Below are positions 8,624 to 17,656 of a DNA stretch of 64,000 nt, piece after piece (within the stretch, counting starts at the first letter, position 1; the number at the start of each line of letters is the position of its first letter). Under the pieces are notes generated by a model. It saw only the letters and a list, made by a program, of their open reading frames with translations. It did not search any database and had not been told where the DNA came from. The translations under genes were made by a program, and so were the position numbers. The DNA is from Veillonella_A intestinalis (GTDB lineage Bacteria > Bacillota > Negativicutes > Veillonellales > Veillonellaceae). The DNA lies in contig NZ_CALPCB010000003.1 of assembly GCF_943192895.1 (NCBI RefSeq), forward strand, positions 62,001-126,000, written 5' to 3'.

Positions 8624-9499
8624 TTACTTATCTCCTTTCAACAGAGGGAATCCTAATTCTTCGCGTTTAGCTAAATAAGCTTGTGCACAAATACGAGCTA
8701 AATTACGTACACGGCCAATAAAAGCAGTACGTTCACTAATACTAATAGCGCCACGAGAGTCTAATAAATTAAAGGTATGTGAGCATTTTAATACATAGTC
8801 ATAGGCTGGCAAAATGTATCCTTCACCACAAGTGCGCTTTGCTTCTTTTTCATACATTTCAAATAAAGTAAATAACATCTCTGTGTCTGCTAACTCAAAG
8901 TTATACGCAGATTGCTCAACTTCATTCAAATGCCAAATATCACCATAAGTAATGGTATCATTCCATTTTAAATCGTATACATTTTCTACGCCTTGAATAT
9001 ACATAGCTAAGCGTTCTAACCCATACGTAATTTCAACCGATACAGGTTTTACATCAATACTCCCTACTTGTTGGAAATACGTAAACTGAGTAACTTCCAT
9101 ACCATCGAGCCATACTTCCCAGCCAAGGCCCCAAGCGCCTAACGTTGGCGATTCCCAGTTATCTTCTACAAAACGAATGTCATGATCTTCTGGATGAATA
9201 CCTAAGGTTTCTAGACTTTTTAAATATAATTCCTGAATATTATCAGGCGATGGTTTAATGATTACCTGAAATTGATGATGTTGAAATAAACGGTTTGGGT
9301 TATCCCCATAACGGCCATCAGCAGGACGACGGGACGGTTCTACATAACAAACGGCCCAAGGTTCTGGCCCAATTGCATGTAAAAAGGTCGCTGGGTTCAT
9401 CGTACCAGCCCCTTTTTCAATATCATATGGCTGCTGTAAAATACAGCCTTGCTCTGCCCAAAATTTTTGGAGATTCCAAATTATCTCTTGAAATGTCAT
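8624..9499 (-). CDS. glyQ: Glycine--tRNA ligase, alpha subunit
   Basis: Catalytic alpha subunit of glycyl-tRNA synthetase. TFQEIIWNLQKFWAEQGC at the N terminus and PSRRPADGRYGDNPNR are characteristic class II motifs of this subunit. Two ATG codons lie 6 nt apart; AGGAGG is only 1 nt from the first but 7 nt from the second (9499), which I take as the start (291 residues). The upstream gap is too short for a T-box, so control is probably not by glycine-tRNA attenuation. A good promoter lies about 50 nt upstream. Confidence 0.96.
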   Translation of the reverse strand: MTFQEIIWNLQKFWAEQGCILQQPYDIEKGAGTMNPATFLHAIGPEPWAVCYVEPSRRPADGRYGDNPNRLFQHHQFQVIIKPSPDNIQELYLKSLETLGIHPEDHDIRFVEDNWESPTLGAWGLGWEVWLDGMEVTQFTYFQQVGSIDVKPVSVEITYGLERLAMYIQGVENVYDLKWNDTITYGDIWHLNEVEQSAYNFELADTEMLFTLFEMYEKEAKRTCGEGYILPAYDYVLKCSHTFNLLDSRGAISISERTAFIGRVRNLARICAQAYLAKREELGFPLLKGDK

Positions 9500-9546
9500 G
9501 TCCATTCCTCCTAAACTATTATCCGTTGCGGACTATAACTTCTGTT

Positions 9547-9575
9547 ACAATACCAAGTCCCGTTTATATTGTCAA
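9547..9575 (-). promoter_or_regulatory. glyQS promoter
   Basis: Minus-strand TTGACA (9570-9575), a 17-nt spacer, and TATTGT (9547-9552) with an extended -10 TG. It lies between the recO terminator and glyQ. Confidence 0.65.
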
Positions 9576-9582
9576 CTAAAAA

Positions 9583-9606
9583 ACGTTATGTATTGAGAAG
9601 TAACGT
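9583..9606 (-). terminator. Weak terminator after recO
   Basis: A 6-bp stem ACGTTA / TAACGT with a 12-nt loop; on the minus strand it is followed by six T residues. It lies just past the recO stop and before the glyQ promoter. Confidence 0.5.
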
Positions 9607-9617
9607 ATTCTAATATT

Positions 9618-10334
9618 TTAAAATGCTTTTGCCTTCATGTCATATAAAAATCGTAACGAACTTAACTCCTCACCTAATTGCATCGTAGCATAGGCAAATA
9701 AACCTCGCTCTAATTCTTGCCACAAGGAACGTGGTAACTGTACCACTAAATCGGGTTGCCAATTATAATTCAAAATCTCACCTAATGCTGCTTGAGCTTT
9801 TGTAGATAAATTAAACCCTGTACTACCTTTAAACTCAGCCATAAAGCGTGTCACTCCATCCGTTTGCGCATAAGCCTTAGCCGATGGAATAAAGCCAGCT
9901 ATACTCAACAACTGCCAGCCTAATAAAATGACAGCTAAAGGCACAGGCTTCGATTGAATTAACTTTGAAAAACGAACCACCAAATCATATAAAGCTAAAT
10001 CGACTTCCCCTTGTGCAAAGGCAGAACTAATTAGTTCACCACCAAAAGCAGCATAACAAATACTGTCTAAATCACTTTCAATCGAGCGAATTAAATAGAT
10101 GCCATCTATTTGCTGCAACTCATAGTATTCACCGTTAGGACTCAAGGTTATATATACCTTACTAAAAGGCTGTAAGTACCCAACATTTTTTAAGGTTTGC
10201 CACCGTCGCTGAGGTATGGAACAACTAACAATACCTCGTTGTTTTGTCAAGAACGTCACTATGGAATACGTTTTACGCTTACGCCGATACAATACAATAG
10301 CATCACAATTAATCGTCAGCTTAGCCGTACTCAT
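9618..10334 (-). CDS. recO: DNA repair protein RecO
   Basis: RecO works with RecR to load RecA on SSB-coated single-stranded DNA in gap repair. The 238-residue protein has the N-terminal OB fold (about 6-85; CDAIVLYRRKRKTYSIVTFLT and the following RGIVSC) and a helical C-terminal part (LYDLVVRF, LLGWQLLSIAGFIP). The zinc-binding CxxC cluster seen in some RecO proteins is missing. Its ATG overlaps the stop of the upstream CNNM gene (ATGA), and era lies before that, a common era-recO neighbourhood. Confidence 0.9.
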   Translation of the reverse strand: MSTAKLTINCDAIVLYRRKRKTYSIVTFLTKQRGIVSCSIPQRRWQTLKNVGYLQPFSKVYITLSPNGEYYELQQIDGIYLIRSIESDLDSICYAAFGGELISSAFAQGEVDLALYDLVVRFSKLIQSKPVPLAVILLGWQLLSIAGFIPSAKAYAQTDGVTRFMAEFKGSTGFNLSTKAQAALGEILNYNWQPDLVVQLPRSLWQELERGLFAYATMQLGEELSSLRFLYDMKAKAF

Positions 10335-11647
10335 GAAGATTCTTCCTCAGATAGCACCGCATCATCCTTTGGTGGCGCTGGTGTGGCTTTTAAACGGGCA
10401 ATACGATACCCTTGCATTTCAGTAACTTTAAAAATATAGCCTTCCACTTCTACGGTATCACCTACTACAGGCGTACGCTCTAAAATCCCGAAAATATAGC
10501 CACCAATAGTATCTTCTTCTGGATCATTAAAGTCAACATGCATTGCATATTCAACTTCATCCACTAATACTTTACCATCAAAATCAAATGTACCATCGTC
10601 ATTAATCATAACTGCTGGTAAATCATTTTCATGTTCGTCTTTAATGTCACCGACTAATTCTTCGATAATATCTTCCAAACAAACAAGGCCTACCATGCCA
10701 CCATACTCATCAACTACAACGGCCTGATAAATACGGCGTGTACGCATATACTGCAATAAAACAGAGAGCTTCATAACTTCTGGAATTGTCAAAATATCCC
10801 GACGCACCAAACGTAAATCCTTACGAGCCTTCTCCTTTTGTTCCATTAAGTCCTTGATATGGACCAACCCAATTACATGGTCTTTATCTTCCATACATAG
10901 AGGGTACCGAGTATGACTTGTGGCAGAAATAATCTTTAAGGTTTCTTCAAAATCATCTTCCACAAAAATACAATCCACATCTTGACGTGGAATCATAACT
11001 TCACGTGCCATACGCTCTACAAAATCAAATACATTGCCAATAAGTTCCCCTTCCACTTGGTCTAACTGTCCTTCCAAGTGACTGCGGTTAACCATCATAC
11101 GTATTTCTTCTTCTGTATGAACTAAGTCCAACTCATTCTTATATAAAGTACCAAAACTTTTTAATAAAATAGCACTTACATATTGAGCCACTAATACAAA
11201 AGGCGTAGTAATAGCACCAAGTGCCACTACAAATTTTGAGGTCCAACGCACATAGCGGATGGGAAATGATAAACCTAAGGCTTTAGGAATAATCTCGCCA
11301 AAAGTTAAGATAATTAAAGCAAAAAGAGCCAATATAATAATATCAAAGAGGCTCGTAAGCCATTCATTATCTAGGCCTAATTGCTGTTCCCACAAATCAA
11401 TGTAAGGCGCAATTAAGGAACTACCCACACTGGCTAATAAAACAATAAAAAATAAAATTAAAAATTGCGTCGTATTAATAAAACGCTCTGGTCGTTGATA
11501 TAATTTGCGCAAAAAAGTTTTAGCTTCTTCGCTCAAATCTTCCATATCATCTAAATGCTCTTCACTAAGACGAGCAAATGAGAATTTAGCTAATACTAAA
11601 ATATTAATCATTAACAGGCAGATTACGGCTAGCCCAACTATTAACAA
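10331..11647 (-). CDS. CNNM/CorC-family hemolysin-like transporter
   Basis: Membrane protein of the CNNM (DUF21) family, linked in other bacteria to Mg2+ or Co2+ efflux. Domain order: CNNM transmembrane region with about four membrane segments (1-180), a CBS pair (about 200-325, with VMIPRQDVDCIF and YGGMVGLVCLEDIIEELVGD), and a C-terminal CorC/HlyC domain (about 340-425). The TTG at 11647 has no convincing ribosome binding site. The frame stays open upstream to an AAAGGA near 11685, and an ATT or ATC start giving the family-like opening IDTPLEASLLIVGL is possible. The gene lies between era and recO and overlaps recO by 4 nt. Confidence 0.85.
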   Translation of the reverse strand: MLIVGLAVICLLMINILVLAKFSFARLSEEHLDDMEDLSEEAKTFLRKLYQRPERFINTTQFLILFFIVLLASVGSSLIAPYIDLWEQQLGLDNEWLTSLFDIIILALFALIILTFGEIIPKALGLSFPIRYVRWTSKFVVALGAITTPFVLVAQYVSAILLKSFGTLYKNELDLVHTEEEIRMMVNRSHLEGQLDQVEGELIGNVFDFVERMAREVMIPRQDVDCIFVEDDFEETLKIISATSHTRYPLCMEDKDHVIGLVHIKDLMEQKEKARKDLRLVRRDILTIPEVMKLSVLLQYMRTRRIYQAVVVDEYGGMVGLVCLEDIIEELVGDIKDEHENDLPAVMINDDGTFDFDGKVLVDEVEYAMHVDFNDPEEDTIGGYIFGILERTPVVGDTVEVEGYIFKVTEMQGYRIARLKATPAPPKDDAVLSEEESS

Positions 11648-11689
11648 GCTAGCCTCAAGGGGGGTATCGATACAAATCAGTCCTTTCTA

Positions 11690-12586
11690 TTATTCATAAC
11701 CAAATTCGGAGAGCATTCCCGATTTATTGCGCCAATCTTTTTTCACTTTAACCCATAAATCAAGATATACTTTTGTCGCTAATAAGCGTTCCACATCAGT
11801 ACGAGCTTCAGCCCCTAATTCGCGGAGCATACTTCCTTTTTTACCGATTATTATACCCTTTTGAGAGTCTCGTTCGCAATAGATAGTTGCACGAATATAC
11901 GTCGTTCCATCAGGACGTTGCTTCATTTCATCGACATCTACAGCAATGGCATGAGGAATTTCCTCTCTTGTTTTAAGAAGAATCTTTTCACGGACAATAT
12001 CCGCAATAATCAAACGCTCTGGCTGATCCGTAATCATATCTTCTGGAAAGTACTGTGGACCTTCGGGTAATACAGTCTCTAATACTTGTAGTACCTCTTG
12101 AATATTATCTTTTTCTAAGGCTGAAATAGGAATAATACCTTCAAAAGGATATAAATTTTGATATTCCACAATGACTTCTAAAATTTGTTCCTTAGATAGG
12201 GTATCAATCTTATTAATGACTAAAAATACAGGTACATTTACATTTTTAAGTTGTTCAATAATAAAGTTATCCCCTGGGCCACGCTTTTCATTACCCGCTA
12301 CTAGGAATAACACGGCTTCCACTTCTTTTAAAGAATCAACAGCCGCTTTTACCATAAATTCCCCTAATTTATGCTTTGGCTTGTGAATACCTGGCGTATC
12401 CATAAACACAATTTGTTTTTTCTCATCCATATATACGCAAACAATTCGATTGCGCGTGGTTTGTGCTTTATCAGAAACAATGACAATCTTATCGCCAATT
12501 AATGCATTAATCAAAGTCGACTTTCCCACATTAGGACGTCCCACTACGGCCACAAAACCCGATTTAAAATGTTTATCTTTATTCAT
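11690..12586 (-). CDS. era: GTPase Era
   Basis: Era binds the 3' end of 16S rRNA and GTP and checks 30S maturation. The GTPase domain shows G1 GRPNVGKST, G3 DTPGIHKPKHKLGE and G4 NKID; the C-terminal KH domain has GIIIGKKGSMLRELG. The ATG at 12586 overlaps the ybeY stop and gives 298 residues, the normal size; upstream in-frame ATGs lie inside ybeY. The ybeY-era pairing is common and both act in 16S rRNA maturation. The CNNM gene follows after 42 nt. Confidence 0.96.
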   Translation of the reverse strand: MNKDKHFKSGFVAVVGRPNVGKSTLINALIGDKIVIVSDKAQTTRNRIVCVYMDEKKQIVFMDTPGIHKPKHKLGEFMVKAAVDSLKEVEAVLFLVAGNEKRGPGDNFIIEQLKNVNVPVFLVINKIDTLSKEQILEVIVEYQNLYPFEGIIPISALEKDNIQEVLQVLETVLPEGPQYFPEDMITDQPERLIIADIVREKILLKTREEIPHAIAVDVDEMKQRPDGTTYIRATIYCERDSQKGIIIGKKGSMLRELGAEARTDVERLLATKVYLDLWVKVKKDWRNKSGMLSEFGYE

Positions 12587-13055
12587 TATATGGTGCATCC
12601 TCCCGCACATAACCTAAATTACCTAATACAAACTCTTCTTCCTGACGCATTTCTTTTTTATCCTCGTCAGTCATGTGATCATAACCTAAAATATGTAAAC
12701 AACCATGGACCGTTAAATAAGCTAATTCCCGTTCAAATGGATGTCCATATTCCTTTGCCTGTTCAGCTGTTCGCTCTAAGGAAATAATTAAATCCCCTAG
12801 CAAATGGGATTCTTCTTCGCCATCCTCTTCTTCCCCTTCATTAAGGGCAAAGGAAAGCACATCAGTAGGTCTATCAATCCCTCGATAAGTTTTATTCAAG
12901 CCATGAATATATTCATTATCACATAATAAAACACTTAATTCTTCTTCATCACTGAGTCCATATACTTTGCTCACTTCAGCACATACTTTATAAATAATAT
13001 CTTCATATGCTGTTTCCATCTGTATGCCTTCTGCATAACTGATTGTTACGTCCAC
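12579..13055 (-). CDS. ybeY: Endoribonuclease YbeY
   Basis: Metal-dependent RNase that matures the 16S rRNA 3' end and helps ribosome quality control. The zinc-binding motif HGCLHILGYDH is intact near the C terminus, and RPTDVLSFALNEG is the second family motif. The start is GTG at 13055, preceded by AAAGGAG; 158 residues. It follows phoH by 76 nt and overlaps era by 8 nt. The phoH-ybeY-era order is conserved across Firmicutes and proteobacteria. An acidic stretch (EGEEEDGEEES) forms a lineage-specific insert near residue 75. Confidence 0.95.
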   Translation of the reverse strand: MDVTISYAEGIQMETAYEDIIYKVCAEVSKVYGLSDEEELSVLLCDNEYIHGLNKTYRGIDRPTDVLSFALNEGEEEDGEEESHLLGDLIISLERTAEQAKEYGHPFERELAYLTVHGCLHILGYDHMTDEDKKEMRQEEEFVLGNLGYVREDAPYNE

Positions 13056-13131
13056 AATACATACTCCTTTATACTGTCTTGCCTCACTATATTGAGTAAT
13101 TAAATCATCAAGGTCCCCATATTCACAATCA

Positions 13132-14145
13132 TTACTCGTTTGTCTCTTTATTCATGGCTTTAGCTGCCTCTTTAGCAATCTCACGACTTGTTTTTATGCC
13201 TTCATAGCGCTCGTAGGCACGAATAATTTTACTTACCAAATCATGACGCACTACATCTTCATCGGTGAAATGTACCATAGAAATACCAGCCAAACCTTTT
13301 AATACCTTTTCAGCTTCTACTAAACCAGAAATCATCCGACCTGGTAAGTCAATTTGAGTACGGTCACCATTAATAACCATTTTAGAATTATTCCCTAAAC
13401 GAGTTAAAAACATTTTCATCTGTTCCGGTGTTGTATTCTGGGCCTCATCAAGGATAATAAAAGCATTTTCTAAGGTACGCCCACGCATATACGCAAGAGG
13501 AGCTACTTCAACGATACCTTTCATCATGAAACGATCCACTTGCTCTAAACCAAACATATCATTAAGCGCATCATATAAAGGACGTAAATAAGGATCTACT
13601 TTCTCTTTCAAATCCCCTGGTAAATAGCCAAGTTTTTCACCCGCTTCTACCGCAGGCCGTGTTAAAATAATGCGCTCTACATCACGATTCTTCAAGTAAA
13701 AAGCAGCTAATGCCACGGCTAAAAAGGTTTTGCCCGTACCAGCTGGCCCTATGCCAAAAGTAATCGTATTGCGACGAATACTATCGACATATACCTTTTG
13801 CCCTTCAGTTTTAGGAGTAATCATGCGCCCTTTAATAGTCACATTAATTGTATCTTCAAACATGGTATGCAATAAATCAGCTTTACCACTTTTTACCATT
13901 TTTACAGCCATACGAATTTGCTGCTCCGTGATGGCACTACTTTCATTATAAAGGAATACTAATTCCTCTAATACTCGCCAAAATTGATTGACAATCTCGT
14001 CCTCACCTTTCAGTTGTAACGTATCGCCACGACTCACTACTTGGCAAGGTAACTCTTCTACCATAATTTTTAAATGACGCTCTTGCAAACCTAAAATAGG
14101 GCCTGCCATTTCATATCGAGGAAACGTAAATGTTCGTTCCGTCAT
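13132..14145 (-). CDS. phoH: PhoH-like ATPase
   Basis: PhoH family P-loop ATPase, probably acting on RNA; the exact role is unsettled, but its fixed link with ybeY points to RNA or ribosome metabolism. The 337 residues hold a short N-terminal KH-like region (1-110) and the ATPase core with Walker A GPAGTGKT near 136 and Walker B IILDEAQNTTPEQMKMFLTR. The ATG at 14145 follows AAAGGAG. It is 14 nt downstream of the radical SAM gene. Confidence 0.93.
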   Translation of the reverse strand: MTERTFTFPRYEMAGPILGLQERHLKIMVEELPCQVVSRGDTLQLKGEDEIVNQFWRVLEELVFLYNESSAITEQQIRMAVKMVKSGKADLLHTMFEDTINVTIKGRMITPKTEGQKVYVDSIRRNTITFGIGPAGTGKTFLAVALAAFYLKNRDVERIILTRPAVEAGEKLGYLPGDLKEKVDPYLRPLYDALNDMFGLEQVDRFMMKGIVEVAPLAYMRGRTLENAFIILDEAQNTTPEQMKMFLTRLGNNSKMVINGDRTQIDLPGRMISGLVEAEKVLKGLAGISMVHFTDEDVVRHDLVSKIIRAYERYEGIKTSREIAKEAAKAMNKETNE

Positions 14146-14159
14146 ACACTTCTCCTTTG

Positions 14160-15122
14160 CTATAAAAATTTACGTACAGCTGAGCCATTTAAGTAATTAC
14201 ATAAATCACCTTGACGCACATCTCGTTCTTCCATGCGCCGTTCTATTTCTTCTTGAATACGCCACCAGCCCATGGACCAATTAGTAAACAAGGTATTTTC
14301 TTCTGGAGCTCGGCCAACTAAGCGCTGCAATACAATCTGTTCATCTAGATTGCGCAAAAAGGCAATTACCCGCTCAATATATTCATCAGCACTAATCAAA
14401 GTAAACTGCCCTTCTTCATACCACTTCGCCATAAGTGTGTTTTTAACAATATACAGTGCATGAAGTTTCACCTGATCAACGCCTAAAGCAGTCAACATAC
14501 GGGCTCCTTCTACCGTATCAGTCATCGTATCCCACGGCAAATTAACAATCATATGGACGCACACGCTAAAACCATATCGTTTAGTGCGCAACACCGCATC
14601 AATAAATTCAGCCATGCCATGACCACGATTTATTTTTTCTAAAGTATGATAATTGACCGATTGTAAACCGTATTCTAAATATATATCGACACCATAGGTT
14701 TCTTTAATATCTTGTAGAATCTCTAAATAGGTATCATTAATACAATCTGGTCGTGTAGCTATAGCCAAGCCAACGGTGCTATCAATACAACCTGCTTCCA
14801 TATAAGCCCTGAAACGCTCTGGTTCTAAATAAGTATTGCTAAAGTTTTGATAATAGGGAATATATTTATACGCCTTATATTTGGGCGCAATGTGGGCAAT
14901 ATTTTTAACGAGTTGCTCCTGAACTGTCATAGAAGCTGGCAAATTCTCATAACCAGCTCCAATTTCACCACAGAATACACAACCACCCACGCCCGCTGAA
15001 CCATCACGATTCGGACAAGTTAAAGGCAAAGCTACTGGTAATTTATATACTTTTTCACCATATTTTTCTTTTAAAAATGTAGATATTGGTCGATACCGTT
15101 TTGGTTTCGTTGTATCACTCAT
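14160..15122 (-). CDS. TIGR01212-family (YhcC-like) radical SAM protein
   Basis: Radical SAM enzyme of the YhcC/TIGR01212 family, with unknown substrate. The opening RYRPISTFLKEKYGEKVYKL and the cluster motif CPNRDGSAGVGGCVFC (three cysteines with the family's long first spacing) are diagnostic. The following TIM-barrel segments include YYQNFSNTYLEP and DIYLEYGLQSVN. Its ATG overlaps the stop of the upstream B12-binding radical SAM gene (TAATG), so the two are coupled. 320 residues is a normal length. Confidence 0.88.
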   Translation of the reverse strand: MSDTTKPKRYRPISTFLKEKYGEKVYKLPVALPLTCPNRDGSAGVGGCVFCGEIGAGYENLPASMTVQEQLVKNIAHIAPKYKAYKYIPYYQNFSNTYLEPERFRAYMEAGCIDSTVGLAIATRPDCINDTYLEILQDIKETYGVDIYLEYGLQSVNYHTLEKINRGHGMAEFIDAVLRTKRYGFSVCVHMIVNLPWDTMTDTVEGARMLTALGVDQVKLHALYIVKNTLMAKWYEEGQFTLISADEYIERVIAFLRNLDEQIVLQRLVGRAPEENTLFTNWSMGWWRIQEEIERRMEERDVRQGDLCNYLNGSAVRKFL

Positions 15123-16963
15123 TAACTAGCTGCTACCTCCGGTCTTACAAACGGCGTTTGCCGTTGTTTTACATCTATAATTAAGGTTACTTTGGAGAGC
15201 CCCGCTTTTTCATAAGCAGACATTGACTCCTCTGTAATAGCGCCTAAAATGTGAGCCGTTCCTAAGGTTACTGTATGCTCACAATAATCTTGGCGAATTC
15301 GGCGCCATTCTACAAAACGATATGTAGGAATAAATTGCTGCACCAATTCTTCGTCTCGCCAAAAAGCCTCGCCTGATTGCAATAATTCCTTCGTCTGCTT
15401 AGGTAAACCTAACTCATCACCACGTACCTTACCACCAAAGCTAACCAAACAATCATATTCTAATAATTCTTGACTAATCACATCATCTCGAGATTCAAAA
15501 TAGGTATGTAAAAATGCCATTTGGTCGCGATCATTCAATTTGCGCTGATGCAAGCCCTGTTGTAACCAGGCCTCAGTCAATTCTTCAAAATAATGAAAAG
15601 CGCTTGCTTTTTCCTTAATAAGGCGCTGGCCTAAATAGCCAAATACAGTACGCAAACGCTCACTATTATAAAAACGTTCAAATACATCTTCAAAATGTTT
15701 TAAAAAGCGTATGTCCTCATAAGGCATTACATGACTCGCCAATACTTCGTACGGTGCTTTCGGATCATACACATACTCAAAATCATCACTACGTTCTAAA
15801 CCAGAACCTTGCAATAACTTTAAAAAGCCTATTTGCAGCGCATGAGGCGTTAAACTAAACACATCATTAAAGGACTGCGCAAAGCGTTCATATGGCTCAT
15901 GAGGTAATCCTACAATCAAATCCATATGTACGTGAGTGCGTCCCGCTTTAATGACTGGTGCAATAACTTCACAAATATGCGCCCAATTATTATACCGACG
16001 AATTGCCTTTAATGTATCAGCATTTGTACTTTGTACGCCCACTTCTATCTGCATGCGTCCTTTAGGGGCCGTACTTAACAGAGCCACTTCTTCGGATCCC
16101 ATAAGAACAGGTTCCATTTCCAAATGGAAATTTGTATTTGTATCAACATCATGCATCCACTGCATCAGTGGTAAATGATGATGTTTCGCACAGTTAAAGG
16201 TACGGTCTACAAATTTAACTTGTTTTACCTTATGGTCTACAAACCACTGTAATTCTTGAAAGGTTCGTTCTTTAGGGAAAAACCGTACCGTATTAGCATT
16301 ACCAGATAAACAATATTGACAAGAAAATGGACAGCCTCGTGACGATTCATAATAAATTATCTTATGCTCCAAATCCACCATATCAGATTCATCATAGGGA
16401 AAAGGAATGCTCCCTAAATCAGCTACTTCAGCTATCGTTTCAGAGCCCTTAATTTTTGTTATGTCCCTATCAGCAGCCATAGTCACTGCTGCATTATTAG
16501 AAGCTAAGCTATGAAGGTCGTCACTAGTCTCACGGCCTAGTAGACCCGTAACTTCAGGTTCAAACGGAGATTGGTTGGCTTCAAGTCGCGCTACTAATTC
16601 AGCGAATACTTCCTCCCCTTCACCTTGCACAATGTAATCAATATACGAGTGAGCCTCTAATATGCGTCGAGCCGTATAGGAAACTTCTGGACCGCCTAAT
16701 ACGATCTTTACCTCTGGTTTGACGGCTTTTAATAAGTTTGCCACATGAAGCGTCATATCAATATTCCAAATATAACAAGCAAAGCCAACTACATCCGCTT
16801 CATGCTCTGTCAAATCACTAATAATATCCAAAACAGGCATATTAATAGTGTATTCCACTATATCATATGCCTGTCCACGGGTACGCCCATAAGCACGCAA
16901 ATAACGCAAAGCCAAGGACGAATGTATAAATTTTGAATTTAAAGTACTTAATACAACTTTCAT
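15122..16963 (-). CDS. B12-binding-domain radical SAM protein
   Basis: Two-domain enzyme: an N-terminal cobalamin-binding Rossmann domain (about 1-140, with VVGFACYIWNIDMTLHVANLLK and LGGPEVS) and a central radical SAM domain with SSRGCPFSCQYC near 210, followed by a DUF4080-like C-terminal region. Family members often methylate unactivated carbons or modify RNA; the substrate cannot be read from the sequence. I use the ATG at 16963, with GAGGA 7 nt ahead, rather than the first ATG of the frame; 613 residues. A TGG-TATAAT extended -10 box at 17025-17033 probably starts this transcript, which also carries the next radical SAM gene. Confidence 0.85.
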   Translation of the reverse strand: MKVVLSTLNSKFIHSSLALRYLRAYGRTRGQAYDIVEYTINMPVLDIISDLTEHEADVVGFACYIWNIDMTLHVANLLKAVKPEVKIVLGGPEVSYTARRILEAHSYIDYIVQGEGEEVFAELVARLEANQSPFEPEVTGLLGRETSDDLHSLASNNAAVTMAADRDITKIKGSETIAEVADLGSIPFPYDESDMVDLEHKIIYYESSRGCPFSCQYCLSGNANTVRFFPKERTFQELQWFVDHKVKQVKFVDRTFNCAKHHHLPLMQWMHDVDTNTNFHLEMEPVLMGSEEVALLSTAPKGRMQIEVGVQSTNADTLKAIRRYNNWAHICEVIAPVIKAGRTHVHMDLIVGLPHEPYERFAQSFNDVFSLTPHALQIGFLKLLQGSGLERSDDFEYVYDPKAPYEVLASHVMPYEDIRFLKHFEDVFERFYNSERLRTVFGYLGQRLIKEKASAFHYFEELTEAWLQQGLHQRKLNDRDQMAFLHTYFESRDDVISQELLEYDCLVSFGGKVRGDELGLPKQTKELLQSGEAFWRDEELVQQFIPTYRFVEWRRIRQDYCEHTVTLGTAHILGAITEESMSAYEKAGLSKVTLIIDVKQRQTPFVRPEVAAS

Positions 16964-17024
16964 CGATATCCTCATCATATGATCGCAGTAAACTACACTG
17001 CCACTAACATAGTTATTTCGCTTT

Positions 17025-17033
17025 ATTATACCA
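17025..17033 (-). promoter_or_regulatory. Extended -10 box before the radical SAM genes
   Basis: Minus strand TGG-TATAAT without a clear -35, about 60 nt ahead of the start at 16963. Confidence 0.4.
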
Positions 17034-17120
17034 CAAACTAAGGCAACTATGATAGTTATAGAGGAAAGACAATACTGTTTTGCCCAAGGTTTTACATAAG
17101 CTTTACGGAAAATGAATTTT

Positions 17121-17383
17121 TTACCCTAGTTTGTAGGTTAAAATGTCACAGTTACGAATAACTGGACAATCAAAAAATTCTGCCATCAGCTTACTAGTCG
17201 GCGCTGTAGGCTGTTCTAATACCTGAAAAAAAGCCTTCATAAACAAAGCATGGGTAAAAAGAGCAACTACCGTATCAGTACCACTAAATCGTTGCCATAT
17301 AAATCCTTTCCATATATCAATATTTTCTCTTAAAATATATCAAATATATAAACTTTTTCCTTTTTTAATCGAAAATAGACGGT
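17121..17383 (-). pseudogene. Histidine phosphatase C-terminal remnant
   Basis: An 87-codon open stretch without a usable start codon ends at a TAA (17121-17123). Its translation contains IDIWKGFIWQRFSGTDTV, then VVALFTHALFMKAFF, then FFDCPVIRNCDILTYKLG. The THALF segment matches the second catalytic His region of phosphoglycerate-mutase-like histidine phosphatases (usually THGG). The N-terminal RHG motif is absent, and the frame is closed by TAG at 17384-17386. It looks like the eroded end of such a gene. The rest of the 16964-17656 gap holds promoters (listed separately) and AT-rich sequence. Confidence 0.5.
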
Positions 17384-17405
17384 CTATTAGCGTATATCTC
17401 CTTTT

Positions 17406-17434
17406 ATTATATAAACTCCCTTCTACTAGGTCAA
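17406..17434 (-). promoter_or_regulatory. Well-formed promoter ahead of the phosphatase remnant
   Basis: Minus strand TTGACC (17429-17434), exactly 17 nt, then TATAAT (17406-17411). It reads into the decayed gene. AAAAGGAG follows the -10 box directly, so it would lie near the transcript's 5' end. Just upstream is a small palindrome, ATTAACGATAATTAAT. Confidence 0.6.
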
Positions 17435-17656
17435 ATTAACGATAATTAATGTAGGTAAATAAGGCTATTAGTGTTACAATAAAAATACAATTGACAAATT
17501 AAGCAACTTTTTTACTAGATTAAACAAAATTGAGTGCCAAATCTTAACTAATGTATCAAATTGAATGTTGCATATTGACAACACAAGCAATATGGGAACA
17601 TAAAGAATATAAAAATACATTTATTTTACATACTATAATTATCCAGTGAGGTACCT

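Noticed and set aside
9506..9617. Possible T-box before glyQS
   Set aside because: The gap is only about 110 nt, has no AGGGTGGNACCGCG-like sequence, and is explained by a recO terminator and a promoter.
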